From Lepidonotus clava (lineage: Eukaryota; Annelida; Polychaeta; Phyllodocida; Polynoidae), in NCBI GenBank assembly GCA_936440205.1, contig OW387140.1, positions 22,503,659-22,567,658 of the forward strand: a stretch of 64,000 nt of DNA. Direction: 5' to 3'. Below, piece after piece: positions 11,509 to 23,599 of this stretch. Position numbers and translations under genes: made by a program. Each line of letters begins with the position of its first letter. The stretch's first letter is position 1. Under the pieces are notes generated by a model. It ran no database searches. It was not told the origin of the DNA and worked only from the letters and a program-made list of their open reading frames with translations.

Positions 11509-14500
11509 ATGGTAGAAAACAACGGTAATTTCTGTCTCCCCAACAACCTGAGTTACGATGACGGCGCCTACCATGTCCGCTACTACTATCCCCATCTGAT
11601 TTGTTGTCGGCACGGCGGCGGCGGTCAGAGCGGCATGACGAGCCCGCTGACGCCGGGCCCGGACGGCGGGCCGGGCCCGGGCTCCCCGGCCACCAGTCCC
11701 GGCCAGTCCCCTCAGCGTAAGCCCCTCCTGGCCCACGTTGAGGGGGCGTCGGTGGTGTCGAAAATAGCACGGCCTCCGCCTCACTCCCCCTGCACCCCGC
11801 CAGCAGATACTGGAGGAGGCTGCTCACCTGGAGGAGGTGCTGCAGCAGGTAGCGGGGGCAGAGCGCGGCCCCGCGGTGGGGGAGGGGGAGGGGCCAGGTC
11901 AGGGGTAGTGGTGCACCAACCCAGCCGCACCCCCGCCAGTGGCCCCATGTTCAGCTGGAGTAGAGGGAGGCGGCACATACACCATGACCACAAGGATGAC
12001 GGAGGTACAGAAACAGCTGATCCGCCGTCTTCACAGGGCCTGAGTGTCCAAAACAACGGTACTACCACTAGCACGCCCCACACCAGTGACTTAGAGGCCA
12101 CAGGCCAGGACCCCAGCATGGGGGATGGACACCAGGACGGGTCGGGGGAGGGGCAGGACCCGGGCCCCACTTGTGCCAGCCCAACAGGAGGAGAAGACAC
12201 AGGGGCACCCTCCCCTGTCTCCCCTAGTTCCGAGGACTACCAGAGACCCATCTTCAAACTTTCGGACGCTTCGGACTACTCCGATGACTATACCCAAATG
12301 ACTGACGCTAGTCTCAGCAGTCTCGGGGCCGAGGGAGAGGAGGAGGTGGTGGTAGGAGAGGTTGGTCAAGCCAATGGGTCAAGCATTTGTAGCGACGTTT
12401 TCAGTGACAGGTCCTCGGACACTGGAGGTACCCTTGAGAGTGAGCCCATAGACCTTGGGGGAGGCGCTGGTGGCGCCAACGACGATAACGACGACGAGCT
12501 CACAGATCCAGCCTTCAACGACGTCGACGACGAGGACGACGACATTCCCAAGGTCTTCGGCCGGATGAAACTGGACATAGACTCTCCCACGGAGAGAACG
12601 CTGCTCCTTGCCTCAGGGGAGGTTGCCTTGCCCGCCGACGCTGCCAAGACCTCCGAAGAGCCGGATCACGATGACGAACCCGAAACGGTGACCACCCCAG
12701 AGATCACCCTGGAGGAAGTGTTCGACCTTCAGAGGGACAACCTCGAAGAGGCCAGACTCCCCGCAGCAGTAGCAGACTACGACGACGACGACCGCGGGGG
12801 TTTCTACGAAGACAGAGAGTTTGACTTCCTCAAGGCACAGCCCGTCAAACGGAGCACCTCCCTGAAATCTTACAAAACCCCTCCCGGAACCCCGAAACGC
12901 AAAATGGTGCGCTTTGCCGACGCCCTTGGACTTGACCTTGAGTCTGTGAGGCATATCCTCAACCTGGAGGCTCCCCCGCGGATCCCCCAGTCGGCGACAA
13001 AGGATCTGAAGCTGGAGATAGGAGAGGACAGGGGGTACAAAGCCCCCACCCAGGGGGCCCGCTACCTGACGGCCTGCTTCGCCCAGCCTGGCATCAACCC
13101 CACCTTCCCGCTCATGGTGAGTAGACCGCTTACTCTTACCAAGCGCCTGTTGAGTCCGTTGGGGCCCAGTCGGGGAGTTTTTAACGTCAGTAGGGGTGGG
13201 CTGTTTTTAGGACGCTGAGCCAGAATATACAGGTGTTGGTGTTGTTTACTCACCGACTCTACCTGTTTTTATACTTGCGCATTATAGGTTACTATGATTT
13301 TTTTTTAGCTGGTATTGTTAAGTCCTATTTAGTTTGGTTCAACTCAAAAAAATTACTAGTGTCTTGAGGTGTATTATAACTTAAACATAATCCGAAATGT
13401 AATGCTTGAGCTGCAGTTATGAAAATCCCTGTGATGTTTATAGTTATTAATGAAGCATGGTCAGCATGACAAATAGCTCATAAAGTCATATGGATAGGGG
13501 TACGTCTTAAAAATGTACCCATATTGAGTAGCCCGTGCTATTATGACACCCATTCTAGCGCCACTCATTTAACTCCCTTGAAGGTTGTCTCACACCTTTA
13601 GACACACATATGGGCATATTTTGTATTCTAATCAACCATATAATACTTTACAGACATTAAGTTTCATGAATATTCTTTGCCACGTAAATTGGTTAGAACA
13701 GGAATGTCGGAAAGGCTCTTGCCCATTGACAAGAAAACACCAACCGATTCTTCAGTTGGTTTTGAAATTCAACCTGGAGTAGATCTATTCATGTTTTTAT
13801 ATGAGGACCAATTACAAAGATCTTTTGATCTTAAATTTTAATTGGTGCTATGAAATGCATCATGTGCTTAAGTAGCACAGATTAATTAGAGGCAAAAAAA
13901 TGGTCAAATTGGAGAAGGGTTATGAAAGAGGAATATAACCTAGTTCTTTAAAAAGAGGGAATGCGTCATTATGGCCTTATGATTTGTTAAAATTGTTGTG
14001 TTCAGCCTGACAGGTATCCCCACTTACCTTGCATTCCTTTACATTACACTTACTTTTTTTTCAAGAAAAATATAAATCTTGAGATAAAAAGTAGGGATAT
14101 ATAACCGCCAGTATGATAAACCTAATTTGCATTCAAGAAACAATGAGTTTCCGCTGTTCTCTGGTAATAATCTGACCTTGTTCATTTCCCCCCTTTCCCA
14201 GGTGCGAGACCGGAAGGTGATTTTGGAGAACTGCGTGATCAACGACCACAACCTGTCCATCTCGGGCACGGTGCGCGTGGCCAACGTCCACTTCCACAAG
14301 GACGTGACGTTGCGCTACACCACCAACAGCTGGCTCACCTTCAACGACATCAGCGCCGGCTACGTGCAGAACTCTAACGACGGGCCCACCGACCGCTTCT
14401 CCTTCACCGTCAGCCTGCCGCACTACTTCTCGACAGGCAGCCGGCTCCAGTTCTGTATCCGCTACACCACGGGCGGCGACGTCTACTGGGACAACAACCA

Positions 14501-14576
14501 CGGCAGGAACTACGTCATTGAGTGCTACGCGCGCGCCATCCCCGACTCGGATAACACCTGGATGAGCTTCCTCTGA
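11509..14576 (+). CDS. PPP1R3-family glycogen-targeting subunit of protein phosphatase 1
   Basis: Two coding exons, 11509-13116 and 14202-14576, with GTGAGT donor and TTTCCCAG acceptor, phase 0, giving 660 aa. The start is set by ACACCATGG, a strong Kozak context. Residues about 30-410 are disordered: Gly/Pro-rich at first, then strongly acidic. Residues 465-469, KMVRF, fit the RVxF motif that docks the PP1 catalytic subunit and are followed by ADALGLDLESVRHI, as in PPP1R3B/C/D/G. Exon 2 is essentially the CBM21 glycogen-binding domain (about 537-655), with WLTFNDI, DRFSFTVSLP and YWDNNHGRNYVI (Y631-I642). In the family this brings PP1 to glycogen to activate glycogen synthase. The protein is about twice the length of vertebrate PPP1R3B-E because of the N-terminal extension. 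Its position next to LYRM4 matches human PPP1R3G, but the sequence alone does not fix the paralogue. Confidence 0.93.
13117..14201 (+). other. Intron of the PPP1R3 gene
   Basis: AT-rich intron of 1085 bp in phase 0, placed at the border between the PP1-docking region and the CBM21 domain. No other gene or clear repeat is seen in it. Confidence 0.85.
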
Positions 14577-14702
14577 TCTGGGGTGGCACTACAGACCTAC
14601 AGTTTACTTTTAAAACAACAATCACAGGTGGAACGTATGTGATTTCGGATTTATGTGAACGCCATATCTGACTCGGAGAACACCTGGATTGGATGCCTGT
14701 GA
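14577..14702 (+). repeat. Decayed tandem duplicate of the PPP1R3 coding end
   Basis: Directly after the TGA the sequence repeats, with a period of 126 bp, the last 126 bp of the coding exon (14451-14576). The best-kept part, 14615-14702, can be read against YWDNNHGRNYVIECYARA and then AISDSENTWIGCL-stop, compared with AIPDSDNTWMSFL-stop in the gene. The copy has lost the frame at one or more places and lies in the 3' UTR. It is a pseudo-exon remnant and not an alternative ending. Confidence 0.75.
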
Positions 14703-15770
14703 TTGGACGCCATGAAGCTTGTTGACGTCACAGCCGGCTTTCATGACGTCATTTTTGAAAATATGATCCATACTCTCACCCTAGGAGGAATACTTAACGA
14801 TATTGTGTTGAATGGATACTACGAAGTAGTGAGAAGCTGAAATCAAATTATCCTTTAGTACTTTCGCCTCGGTATACTTCCTTTTCGTGGTGAACGGAAA
14901 AAATACCCAAAATCTGCTGTTTTATTTGTGCTGTGTACAGCTGTTGCTAGTTTGTACCAAAATATCAAAATCTAGACATCTTCCTCAGTCAGAGTGTTCC
15001 CAGTCAAAATTAAGCAGTGCTAGTCTATATTGTTTCTACCAGTAATATGTTTTCTAACCGTGATTTTGCTACACGGATCGAAATCTTGTTTTACTTCTTG
15101 ATGGAAAAGAACAACTTCTCCGTGCAGGAAATGCTTGAAGCAGAAATGTTTAGTTGATTACTGTTGTGACAAGGAAGGAGGAGGATCGAGGGCGACCGAC
15201 TTTTTACCGAAGACCAGAGCCCCAATGACAAAGATATGATTCTGACTCAAATATGTGCTTATTTTACTTAATTAACAGGACTTTTCTGTCACCTGTGGTG
15301 ATTTTGGATATACGTTCACATTACATCTTTAAGATTTTTCTGGGATTATCGGCACTTGAAATACCTAATGCCTTACCGCCATTATTTTTTCTTTTTCAAA
15401 GTGAGAAGATACCTACCTTTAATGTTTTGCATGTATTATTGTCAATGGATTCTGACCCAGCTTGGGTCGACGAGGCCATACAGGGAACATGGATAGTCAT
15501 GAGAGTGGCTCTCTACCTAATCACCTGGGAAGAGTCCCTTGGGGGCCATTACCGCTACGGTATAGAGCTCATGTTCGTTAAGCGAGTACCTTGGCAAAAA
15601 TGATATGCATAATGAAAAAGAAATATGCCAAGCATAACAAAATTGCCAATTTAAGTAATGAATTATTACGAGAATTACACACAAAAATATGGCAAACTGA
15701 TGGGACTTTTGGATCCAGTGCCCTGACAATGTCTTCGCCACACTTCGCCAGATAATGCATTGTTGGGACA
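14703..15770 (+). other. Probable PPP1R3 3' UTR and spacer
   Basis: No domain-bearing frame. The UTR could run to an AATAAA at 15969-15974, about 1.4 kb after the stop codon, but nothing else marks the end. Confidence 0.35.
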
Positions 15771-15910
15771 TTGGATGTTACGGTTCGCCAGAAGCGCTGG
15801 TCCAGACAAACGTCGGGTCGTCAGTCCTCTGCTTCTCTACTCACTCCGTCGGTCAACACTCCTGCAACACGGTCCTCGTTTCTACCGACCTTACTGCAGC
15901 AAACATCAGG
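15750..15910 (+). CDS. Exon-like GC-rich island, gene unknown
   Basis: A GC-richer block with a possible acceptor (CTTCGCCAG ending near 15750) and a good donor CAG|GTGATT at 15910/15911. All three + frames are open through it. One starts with ATG at 15771 (MDVTVRQKRWSRQTSGRQ, Ser/Thr-rich); another reads MHCWDIGCYGSPEALVQ. The correct frame cannot be chosen, and no family is recognised. Confidence 0.25.
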
Positions 15911-17015
15911 TGATTATAAAATGTTTTATCACAGTTGCCTATTACTCTTATGAGTTAATTCAAAAGGAAATAAATGTATTATAAACCCGAACCATTTAGT
16001 AAAACATACACTATATATAAAACACTACCACTTATCAGATTCATCCTTACATATGCCTGTGTTTGAATGATATTCACGTTTGCAGTGTATATTATTCAGA
16101 TAATTATGATGACTGAACGGTTTTTTGTGAGCCCTTAATTATAGTTTTTAGTATTGTAGCTTATGGGAAGGGCTCACTCAATCAGTCATGTCTTTTGTAG
16201 GTATTTGGGCTTTGATCTGATTGCCCGGTTACACAATCTTACATACAAGTAGCTACAGGCCTTTGTCCACTGGCATGCATTTCTAAGCAAGGACAATTAG
16301 TGAGCATCAAGTGTAATTGAGTGGGCAGGCCTCTCCCCTGCACCCTCCCCCACCCCCACTCCTTGAACTCAGTTCAAGGAGTGGGGGTGGGGGAGGGTGC
16401 AGTTTGAGAAGCCAGAAGTGGGTTACATAACCAGTACTTGAGCCACCCTCAGGGTGGGTGGGTCCAGGTACCTAGCACTGGTAGTAGGAGCCCCTTTCCT
16501 AAGCCCCTCCCTGAGTTGTGTGTGACAGGAGGAGGAGTGGTGGTAGTCTACTGGTGGTGATCAATACTCAACACAATGAAATGTCCATTGTTGTGTTAAG
16601 GGCGAACATCGATCGTTCCAACGATCGGAACTTTGATAGTCATTTGCTTCTTGTTTTTTTTTGGTTGTGCTCTATAAAGTTTATAATTGTCATCAGTGAA
16701 AGAAATGAGGATTTCTGATTGGAATTGTGTTCCGACGTTTATTCATGCTCAGATCGAAAGTATCCTTCATGCTATATATGTCATGTAGCTGAATAGGCTT
16801 TTCATTTATGCTAGATTAGACGTTTAGAGCCAGTATTAGTATCTTAGTCCCGTGTGTAGATTCTAATGTTTGATCAAAGCCAAGAAGTCCAATAATGTCC
16901 AGATTTATACAGTTATTCTGTTTATTACAAGATTTGTCTTGATGCCTTTACATTGTGTGCCATTTAGCATTGAAGACTGTTACGTTTAATGTAAGAACTT
17001 AGGGATATAAATGTA
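15911..17015. other. AT-rich intergenic or intronic stretch
   Basis: No gene seen apart from the perfect palindrome listed separately. A possible AATAAA lies at 15969-15974. Confidence 0.4.
16338..16402. repeat. Perfect 32 bp palindrome with a 1 bp loop
   Basis: Arms 16338-16369 and 16371-16402 are exact inverses around a single C. Each arm contains CACCCTCCCCCACCCCCACT. It could extrude as a cruciform, and the C/G-rich arms could also form triplex DNA. No target duplication or relative seen in the window. Confidence 0.9.
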
Positions 17016-17320
17016 CAGGGTACCAACCACACAGGGAAAACAGGGAAAATTGCACAAAAAATTCCCTCACAAGGAAAACGGAATTTGAAAATTTTGCCAA
17101 AACACAGGGAATTTCATTTGGCCAGGTCCTGAAATTCCTGATTCTCAAGATAATAGGGATTTAAAATTTTGTTGATAGGTTGTCCAGATTTTTTCTGCAC
17201 GCAGAGGCTTTTAAATTTGAAAAACTTGCTGGATATGACACAGGGAAAAATTGCCGCGGGACAGGGAAATCGCAGGGAAAACACAGGGAATTTGAAAATG
17301 GACTTTCGGTTGGTACCCTG
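17016..17320. mobile_element. MITE with CAGGGTACCAACC ends
   Basis: 13 bp exact TIR (CAGGGTACCAACC and GGTTGGTACCCTG). The interior repeats ACAGGGAAA many times near both ends as subterminal repeats. About 305 bp. The CAGGG terminus is hAT-like, but no 8 bp target duplication is visible. Confidence 0.65.
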
Positions 17321-18316
17321 AATTATGTATGTCTTAATTGTTGAAGACATAACTTTATAAGTCTAACGGTATCTGAGAGCTGTATTATAGTTCTATTGTG
17401 AGCTGTCTTTTAAAAAATGCTTCCAGTTATAGCAGATAATTGTAGAAAAGAGATATGTATACTCACTTTATACGATCATAAAAAAGTGTTTTCATGCCCT
17501 ATATTACGGGGTATACACTATACCGTGACCGAATTTACGTTGCGTATGTATATATACTGCTGTGGAAACGGTAATTACCCATATAACACAATTATTATAT
17601 TGTCGAAATATTTCCATGCATGTATAAAAGCATTGCATGAGAAATAAAAAAATATATTACTATGCCATGTACAGTGAAAAAGTCCCATATCACTGAGGGA
17701 TGAGGCATATAACGGCTATAGCGACAGTCTGTCAGTCATTCAACCTGACAGGTACACCCCTGATATTGTAAACAATCATGACAAAAAGGCTTGACTGCCC
17801 GGTCTCGTGATGTGTTGCTATCGCTCTCCCTGACGAAGTTGCAATGTCCTGCAATCGACGGAATAAAGTGTAAAGTTATGTTGCATAATAAATACACGTG
17901 GGTACTTGATTATGAGTGACAAACAACTATTTTATTCTCCGGGATCGCTGTCTCGATCCCTTCGGGTTCGGTCAGCCCCGGAGTGTTATGTTGGTCATTT
18001 AGGCAGAGAACTCCATTGAACTATAGTGAAAGTCTCAGGTACCAGATTCAGATTTGGAAGGTGTTGGCAACCTCAAACCAAATATACGGTGAAGATTGTA
18101 GGTTTAACATGGTGCTCCTATGAAAATTAGGTCGCCAAGTCATCAGTTCGGAGATTGACGGCTGTCCATATTTGGTCATATCAGGGCCACTTTGCCCAGC
18201 CAGTGCAAAAGTAGGTCATCTGCTTTCAGCTTCTAGCCTGATTTCCACAGAGTTAGTTGGCTTACTAAGGTGTTGATTTAGACTGAAAACTTGCATTGTG
18301 TGGTCACCATAGGTAA
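17321..18316. other. No gene seen
   Basis: AT-rich, with a GC-rich hairpin-forming patch at about 17938-17986 (CTCCGGG and CCCCGGAG pair, with GGGATCG and CGATCCC inside). No frame with a recognisable domain. Confidence 0.35.
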
Positions 18317-20949
18317 GGGGCCGTCCATAAATGATGTCACGCACAGGGGGGTGGGTGGGTAGTTGGAAAAGTGTGACACTGCCTGAAATTGATAGGGGGG
18401 GTGTCTAGAGAAGCGTGACAGCCTGTCGATGTTGAACCTATTTGTTGTTTTTTTCAATAAATGAAACATGAACTGTGTATAAATATCCTAAATATAGAGA
18501 TCTTAACTTAGAATACAAATTAAATGTCATTATTATTTTGCATAAATTTTACAAACACAAACCTTATTCTAATGAAATTGAGTGTTGTCCTCAGTTCCAG
18601 GGCAATTTTGGTTTGTTAAATTTGTCACATATCCTCTAAACATGAATCTGTGTTTCTGTTTCTGCAATATTACACAAATTACACTTGATGAAATGAAAGA
18701 CAAGTGTGTTTTGTGTGCTTTATTATTGCAGCTAGATAATATTGATTGAATTGTGTCACTGTTTTCATTAGACCTGTCCACTTTGGGATGTATTGCTGGC
18801 ATGATACAGAGGTCAGACATAATTGCAGTTTTTGCAAAGTCAGGCACTGACACAAATCTGAGTGAATGAGTTAGTACTTGTGTTTCTAAGTCAATAAGGT
18901 GATGATAAATGAGGATGAATTTTTTTTTCTCTCAATTAGGTAATTACCTCCATTTTAGGTGAACCAAAAAAAGGTATGTTTTTGTGATGTTGTGTTGCCG
19001 CATGACCTCTATGGCTCCCATCTAAACTCACAAGGACATACCACAGATGAAACATTAGAGGCAGCCAACTTCGCACATGCTGGTAAGGTTTTGGAAGATG
19101 TATGGTCATCTGTGGTAATTGATGGATATCCTGTGAAGGCAGAATACATCAAACCCATTGAAATTATCACAGAACTGGAGATCAAGTCAGCTGAATGGAA
19201 GAGCGTCCATGTCAGAGAGAGTCAGTACATGTTGCAAGTGGTGAAGTGTAACAACAGAGAGTGCTGTCAACCACACAGAAGCTCATATCTCATGATCAAT
19301 GAGGACATATTTCTTCCAGCCCCCTTGCCATTGAAACAAACGAAGGAAAATGGTCTGACTGTCTCTCTCAATGATCCAGTTGCCAGGTATCCATCTGTAT
19401 TTGTGAGAAAGGCACTGATCAAAGACATCTTGCCAAGATCTGCAGCCAAATTCTCAGCTGGTCTGCCCTATGACTTTGTATGCCCTACTGTACAGGACAT
19501 GCTTCCATCAAGAATGTGCAAGGTTTGCGGACTCTACCATGCATCCATCAGGTCTCTTAAGGATCACAAGAAATCATGCAAGGCCAAAAGCAGTGATCAC
19601 AAGAAATCAGCAAAAGGGAGTGTTCCAAAAAAAAAACCATCCACAACGAAAGGGAGCCAAGGAAAAGGCACGGAAGGGGTCCCTGACCGCGTCCATCCAG
19701 TTAGGGTGGCTGTGAGACGCCAACTTGAACTCATGTATGTCATCAGATAGATGGAGATGGAGGAGATGGAGTGGCATGATGAGGACAATGTACAGTTTAG
19801 TGGTATTGCCCCAAAACAGGCAGTGAAGCCAGGAACCCCAGTGGTTCCAATAAAAACGGTACAGGCTCCATGGAGTTGTGAAGAAGCAACGTCATAATAC
19901 AAGGGTGTCATACAATGAAAATGGGCACATTGACACTTTTGAGACACTGAGCCATTCTGTGAACCTATCTGACCAATGTGCATTATACTTTTGTTCTTTC
20001 ATATCAGTCTATACAAAGTGTCAGGATGGGTTATGTAAAATGTGCCATAGAATATTAGCAAGATTGTGCTTATGAGACATATCACATTGGACAGTTTCAC
20101 GACATATCATTATCATTTATCTGCAACTTCAGGACCTTTTCATTCTTTGAAGCATTTCTGAGTGTCATATATTTCAAATTAACCTCGTACTTGGAAATTA
20201 TCTTTTGACATCTATTACAGTACATTTAGAATAGATCTAAGCACCAAGAGCTTCAGCGTATTTTACTGGAATAGATATTTTTGTTAAAAGCATCATCACA
20301 CGTTAAATGCTAATGTTAAAAGCAGCAAGGACCTTTCAGTATTCAGTTTATTAAAAAGGTATATCTATTTTCACCTATAAGTAAAATCTGTCATAGTTAT
20401 AAGTCTGGGAAAGGCTTAATAAAGTTTGTGCTATGCTATGTCATCTAACTCTAGTAATTCCATCCTTTTATACTTCTATCATAGTACATGAAAAAATAAT
20501 GTGACAATTTGAAGTAGAAACCATTGGAAAAAACATCAGTAGTGGAAAATCATAATTATTAAGAAGCCAAGGGTAAGATAAGTTGCATGCAGGTAGCAAC
20601 TTAGTGAAAAGGTAGGGTAGGTAGGTTTGGATCCATATTGAATTTTCGTTTCACAAAAAAGTAACCTACACCTTCCCACCAAATAACGCCTTTCTTAATA
20701 GAAAACAGCCTCATGGGCCTAACAAAAACAGGGATATGTCTGGTTATCTAATGAACCTATTTTTGATACCACAAAATATGCCTTGAAAACCTATTATTTA
20801 TAGAAGAAAAGACAGGGGGGGGGGTTGTTCACAGAGTGTGACATCATATTTTGGGGGGGTGGTTCAACATGCGTGACAAAACGTGACAGGGGGGTGGGGG
20901 GGTCCCAAAAATACCCCAAAAAAGCGTGACATCATTTATAGACGGCCCC
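18317..20949 (+). mobile_element. 2.6 kb TIR DNA transposon, PIF/Harbinger-like target, with cargo gene
   Basis: The ends are inverse: GGGGCCGTCCATAAATGATG then TCACGC at the left, and the same word with one change at the right. TAA flanks both sides (18314-18316 and 20950-20952), the PIF/Harbinger-type 3 bp duplication. Subterminal G-rich words with GTGACA recur at both ends, as binding sites for a transposase would. I see neither a DDE transposase nor a Myb-like partner, so the copy is probably non-autonomous. Its only coding content is the broken zinc-finger gene at 18959-19897. The superfamily is an inference from the target size and the GGG end. Confidence 0.75.
18959..19897 (+). pseudogene. 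Broken C2HC zinc-finger cargo gene of the TIR element
   Basis: An open stretch begins right after a splice-acceptor-like CTCCATTTTAG and has no ATG near its start, so it looks like the last exon of a longer gene. It runs 263 codons to TAG at 19748-19750, then stays open in the same frame for 48 more codons (MEMEEMEWHDEDNVQF onwards) to TAA at 19895-19897. One premature stop is the simplest reading. Features: a Cys cluster VKCNNRECCQPHRSS near residue 100, a CX2CX12HX3C zinc-binding motif (CKVCG to DHKKSC) at about 187-207, then a Lys-rich basic stretch. It resembles uncharacterised multicopy invertebrate proteins that I recall by pattern only; the function is unknown. Confidence 0.6.
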
Positions 20950-23304
20950 TAATGGAAAAAAAGATTTAGTCATCTTTTGACTATTTTCTATCAAAACCAC
21001 CACCTGTAACTATGGTAACCGACTAATTTTTCATATTCCATATGAATTGTACTTTTTTAAACCAATTAAATCTGGTTTCAGTCGTTTGAATAAAACCTGA
21101 AAAATATGACTAGGTCGCCAATATGGAGTACATATTATGGATTATTCATATTCGGAAGAGGTCTAGGTTGATATTATATGAAGAATTATGTCAATATTTA
21201 TTGTCTGTGAACGATAATTGGGGATGGCAGGAGTCGCGGCGGCATGTGCATCTTTTCGTTTAATTCAATCGATAATTCGCCCGATAATTCATTTTCTACA
21301 ATCTATATTTGATCAATCTATTTACTATCAGACATACAAAATAAAGACGAATAACCCGGAGTTTTTCGGTTTTCAAACCGAACCTGGATCTATAAGATCC
21401 ACCTGCTACCTTGTTCTTTATAATCACACTGCCAAATAGGCTGAGATAGAATTTCTACCTGCAAGACCTCGGAGATCCTTTGAAAAGTTACTGGCCAAAC
21501 TTCTCCTCTACTATCTTTGAAGATTCACACAAAAATATTTCATACAATTTTGTTACATTATGATACGCTTAGATCATTTTGGGAAAACTTAACAGTGTCA
21601 GGTATTAACTATCAAAAGGGAATCAAAAGCAATAGACCTATAGGGCTTAAAAGTTGCAAATCTTCACAAGAAAATATAGAAATACTTATAGTGATCATTA
21701 CTTAGGTCTGTGTTGATATATAAACTAATAAAACTAGCTTTTTTTAATAATTAAAGTCCCTTTCAGCAATGTGCCTCACCAAAATTCCACTATTAATAAG
21801 TACATGGAGATGACATATATGTAAATAACAGATTCCAAATATAAGAAACACAAATTAAAGAAAGGTAAATTACAGATAAGTGGGGCCATACATTTTTTAT
21901 TCAGGAAACTAGCATACTCTTGGTATATTTCTCAACATTGTATCAAGACTACGAAAGTACAGAATGCAGTAGATTTGTAATTTCTATTCCTACTGAAACA
22001 AGAGACTCGTGTTCGCACGCGTCGTGAAAACATGGAAATATCCTGCTTTTTTCAAAGGAACTGTATTGGACGAGCTTGTTGCATGTGGCATGAAGTATAT
22101 TCATATTTGTGGGCCGAACGGAACAAATGCAAAACAAGGATGAAAACTGGCCAAAAACCTAATCATTTCCTCGCAGTTTTAGAACCTCACACGCCGGATT
22201 TACAAAGTTTTGAATTAAAGTTCATACACAAGGCAATTAGTCCATCAATATCCATGAAAGAACTTGTAAACTGCATAAGAAATAATCTTATAGGGTGCAT
22301 CCCGTGCAAGATGGTCTGCACACGTCCAGCATATAGTGCATCAATGAGAATAGCCCCCCCCCTTGCTTCTTTGCTTTTACACAACAATAAATATTAATCA
22401 AGAAAAGATATATAAACCGCGGAACAATGAATATTGAAGCGGGTAGACCCTCGAGGGCCAGCTCTTCCTAGTATTTTTTCTTTGCTAACATTGCGTCTGA
22501 GGTTAGACCACAGAAGTAATCAGTAAAACAAGAGGTCATGGTTTGAACCGCTCGCTGACCTCAGTGGTGCTCAGCCTACAGTGGGACCCGTGTGGCGTTT
22601 ACCCAACATCTATTACCTAGTAGGCAGTCTGCACCAACCGCAAACCACGAATCCATAATAAATGTTCTCAGATGGCAGCGTTTCTGTATCTTGTCCATAT
22701 TGATAAAGGCGAAAGAAACAAGATGACCATCGGTTGGTTTGGATACGAAAAAACAAAACTGCCGTGGTAATAATTACAATTCCTAACATAAAAGATGCAG
22801 TTCATTGGCGTCACAATGACAATGGAAAAATCTCATTATGATCGAATACAACTCATGTTTGGATATGAATCAACATTTTTCAATATCATTTCAATTTAGG
22901 CCTACATAAGGTACGTACGGCACACATTGTGTTTTGTCACATTGAATAAAACTGTCAAGGGAGGCCCTCAGGGGCAATGATCCAAATACACATGTAATGC
23001 AGGGTATTATGCAGTTCCTAGCTACCACTTCTACGATATTTCTAGGTCCGGTACAATATTGTTGAGAAAAACTTCGAATATCTCCTATCCTTGTGAATCT
23101 TACTATCTGTAGATCGAGTTAAGATAGTTTGACCAAGATTACGACAAGAGGCACCAGACAATAACATCAAATCTATCAAACCAGTCTGAATCAACTGGTA
23201 GGCCTACATGGTTTTGCCTTGTTTTACAGCCTGATGGGCCTCACTTATTTTTTCAAATATTGGGTCACTGTCCAGCGATAAACATGAGTTGATCACTTCT
23301 ATAT
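20950..23304. other. AT-rich stretch, no gene seen
   Basis: Several short open frames (for example 22032-22397) lack any domain and have AT-driven composition. At about 22530-22575 the phrase GGTTTGAACC resembles a pol III B box, but no tRNA or clear SINE head could be built around it. Confidence 0.35.
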
Positions 23305-23454
23305 CACTGGCGGATTCAGGATTTTGAAAGCGGGGGGGGGAGGCTTTATTGGAAAAAAAATTCCTGAATTGCTTTTAGGCCGAGTTTTACATTTAAAAAA
23401 TGCAAAATTTTCCTGAAAAGGGGTGGGGCGCGCCCCCCTCTGGATCCGCCATTG
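23305..23454. mobile_element. GGATCC-type MITE, copy 1
   Basis: Ends CACTGGCGGATTCAGG and (inverse) CAATGGCGGATCCAGAGG, flanked by TATAT on both sides (23300-23304 and 23455-23459). G-rich subterminal tract. Same family as the copies at 25124, 30451 and 62493. Confidence 0.8.
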
Positions 23455-23599
23455 TATATGAGGTTGGGACACATATACATGTATATGCCGAATTAGCCCG
23501 CACCATTATCCATATATATGTGCTTTTATAAGGAGCTCGAATGTGAATAGACATCTCGATGACTCGGATAAGGAGATTAATCAGTATAATCTACTTCAG

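Noticed and set aside
11413-12954. Long open frames on the minus strand over the PPP1R3 exon
   Set aside because: Shadows of the GC-rich coding exon; only the + frame has the RVxF motif and splices to CBM21.
14133-14501. 122-codon minus frame over the CBM21 exon
   Set aside because: Shadow of the real exon on the opposite strand.
18569-18853. 94-codon minus frame inside the TIR transposon
   Set aside because: No domain, opposite to the cargo gene, no supporting splice sites.
22470-22580. SINE-like piece with a B-box word GGTTTGAACC
   Set aside because: No A box at the right distance, no tail and no target duplication.
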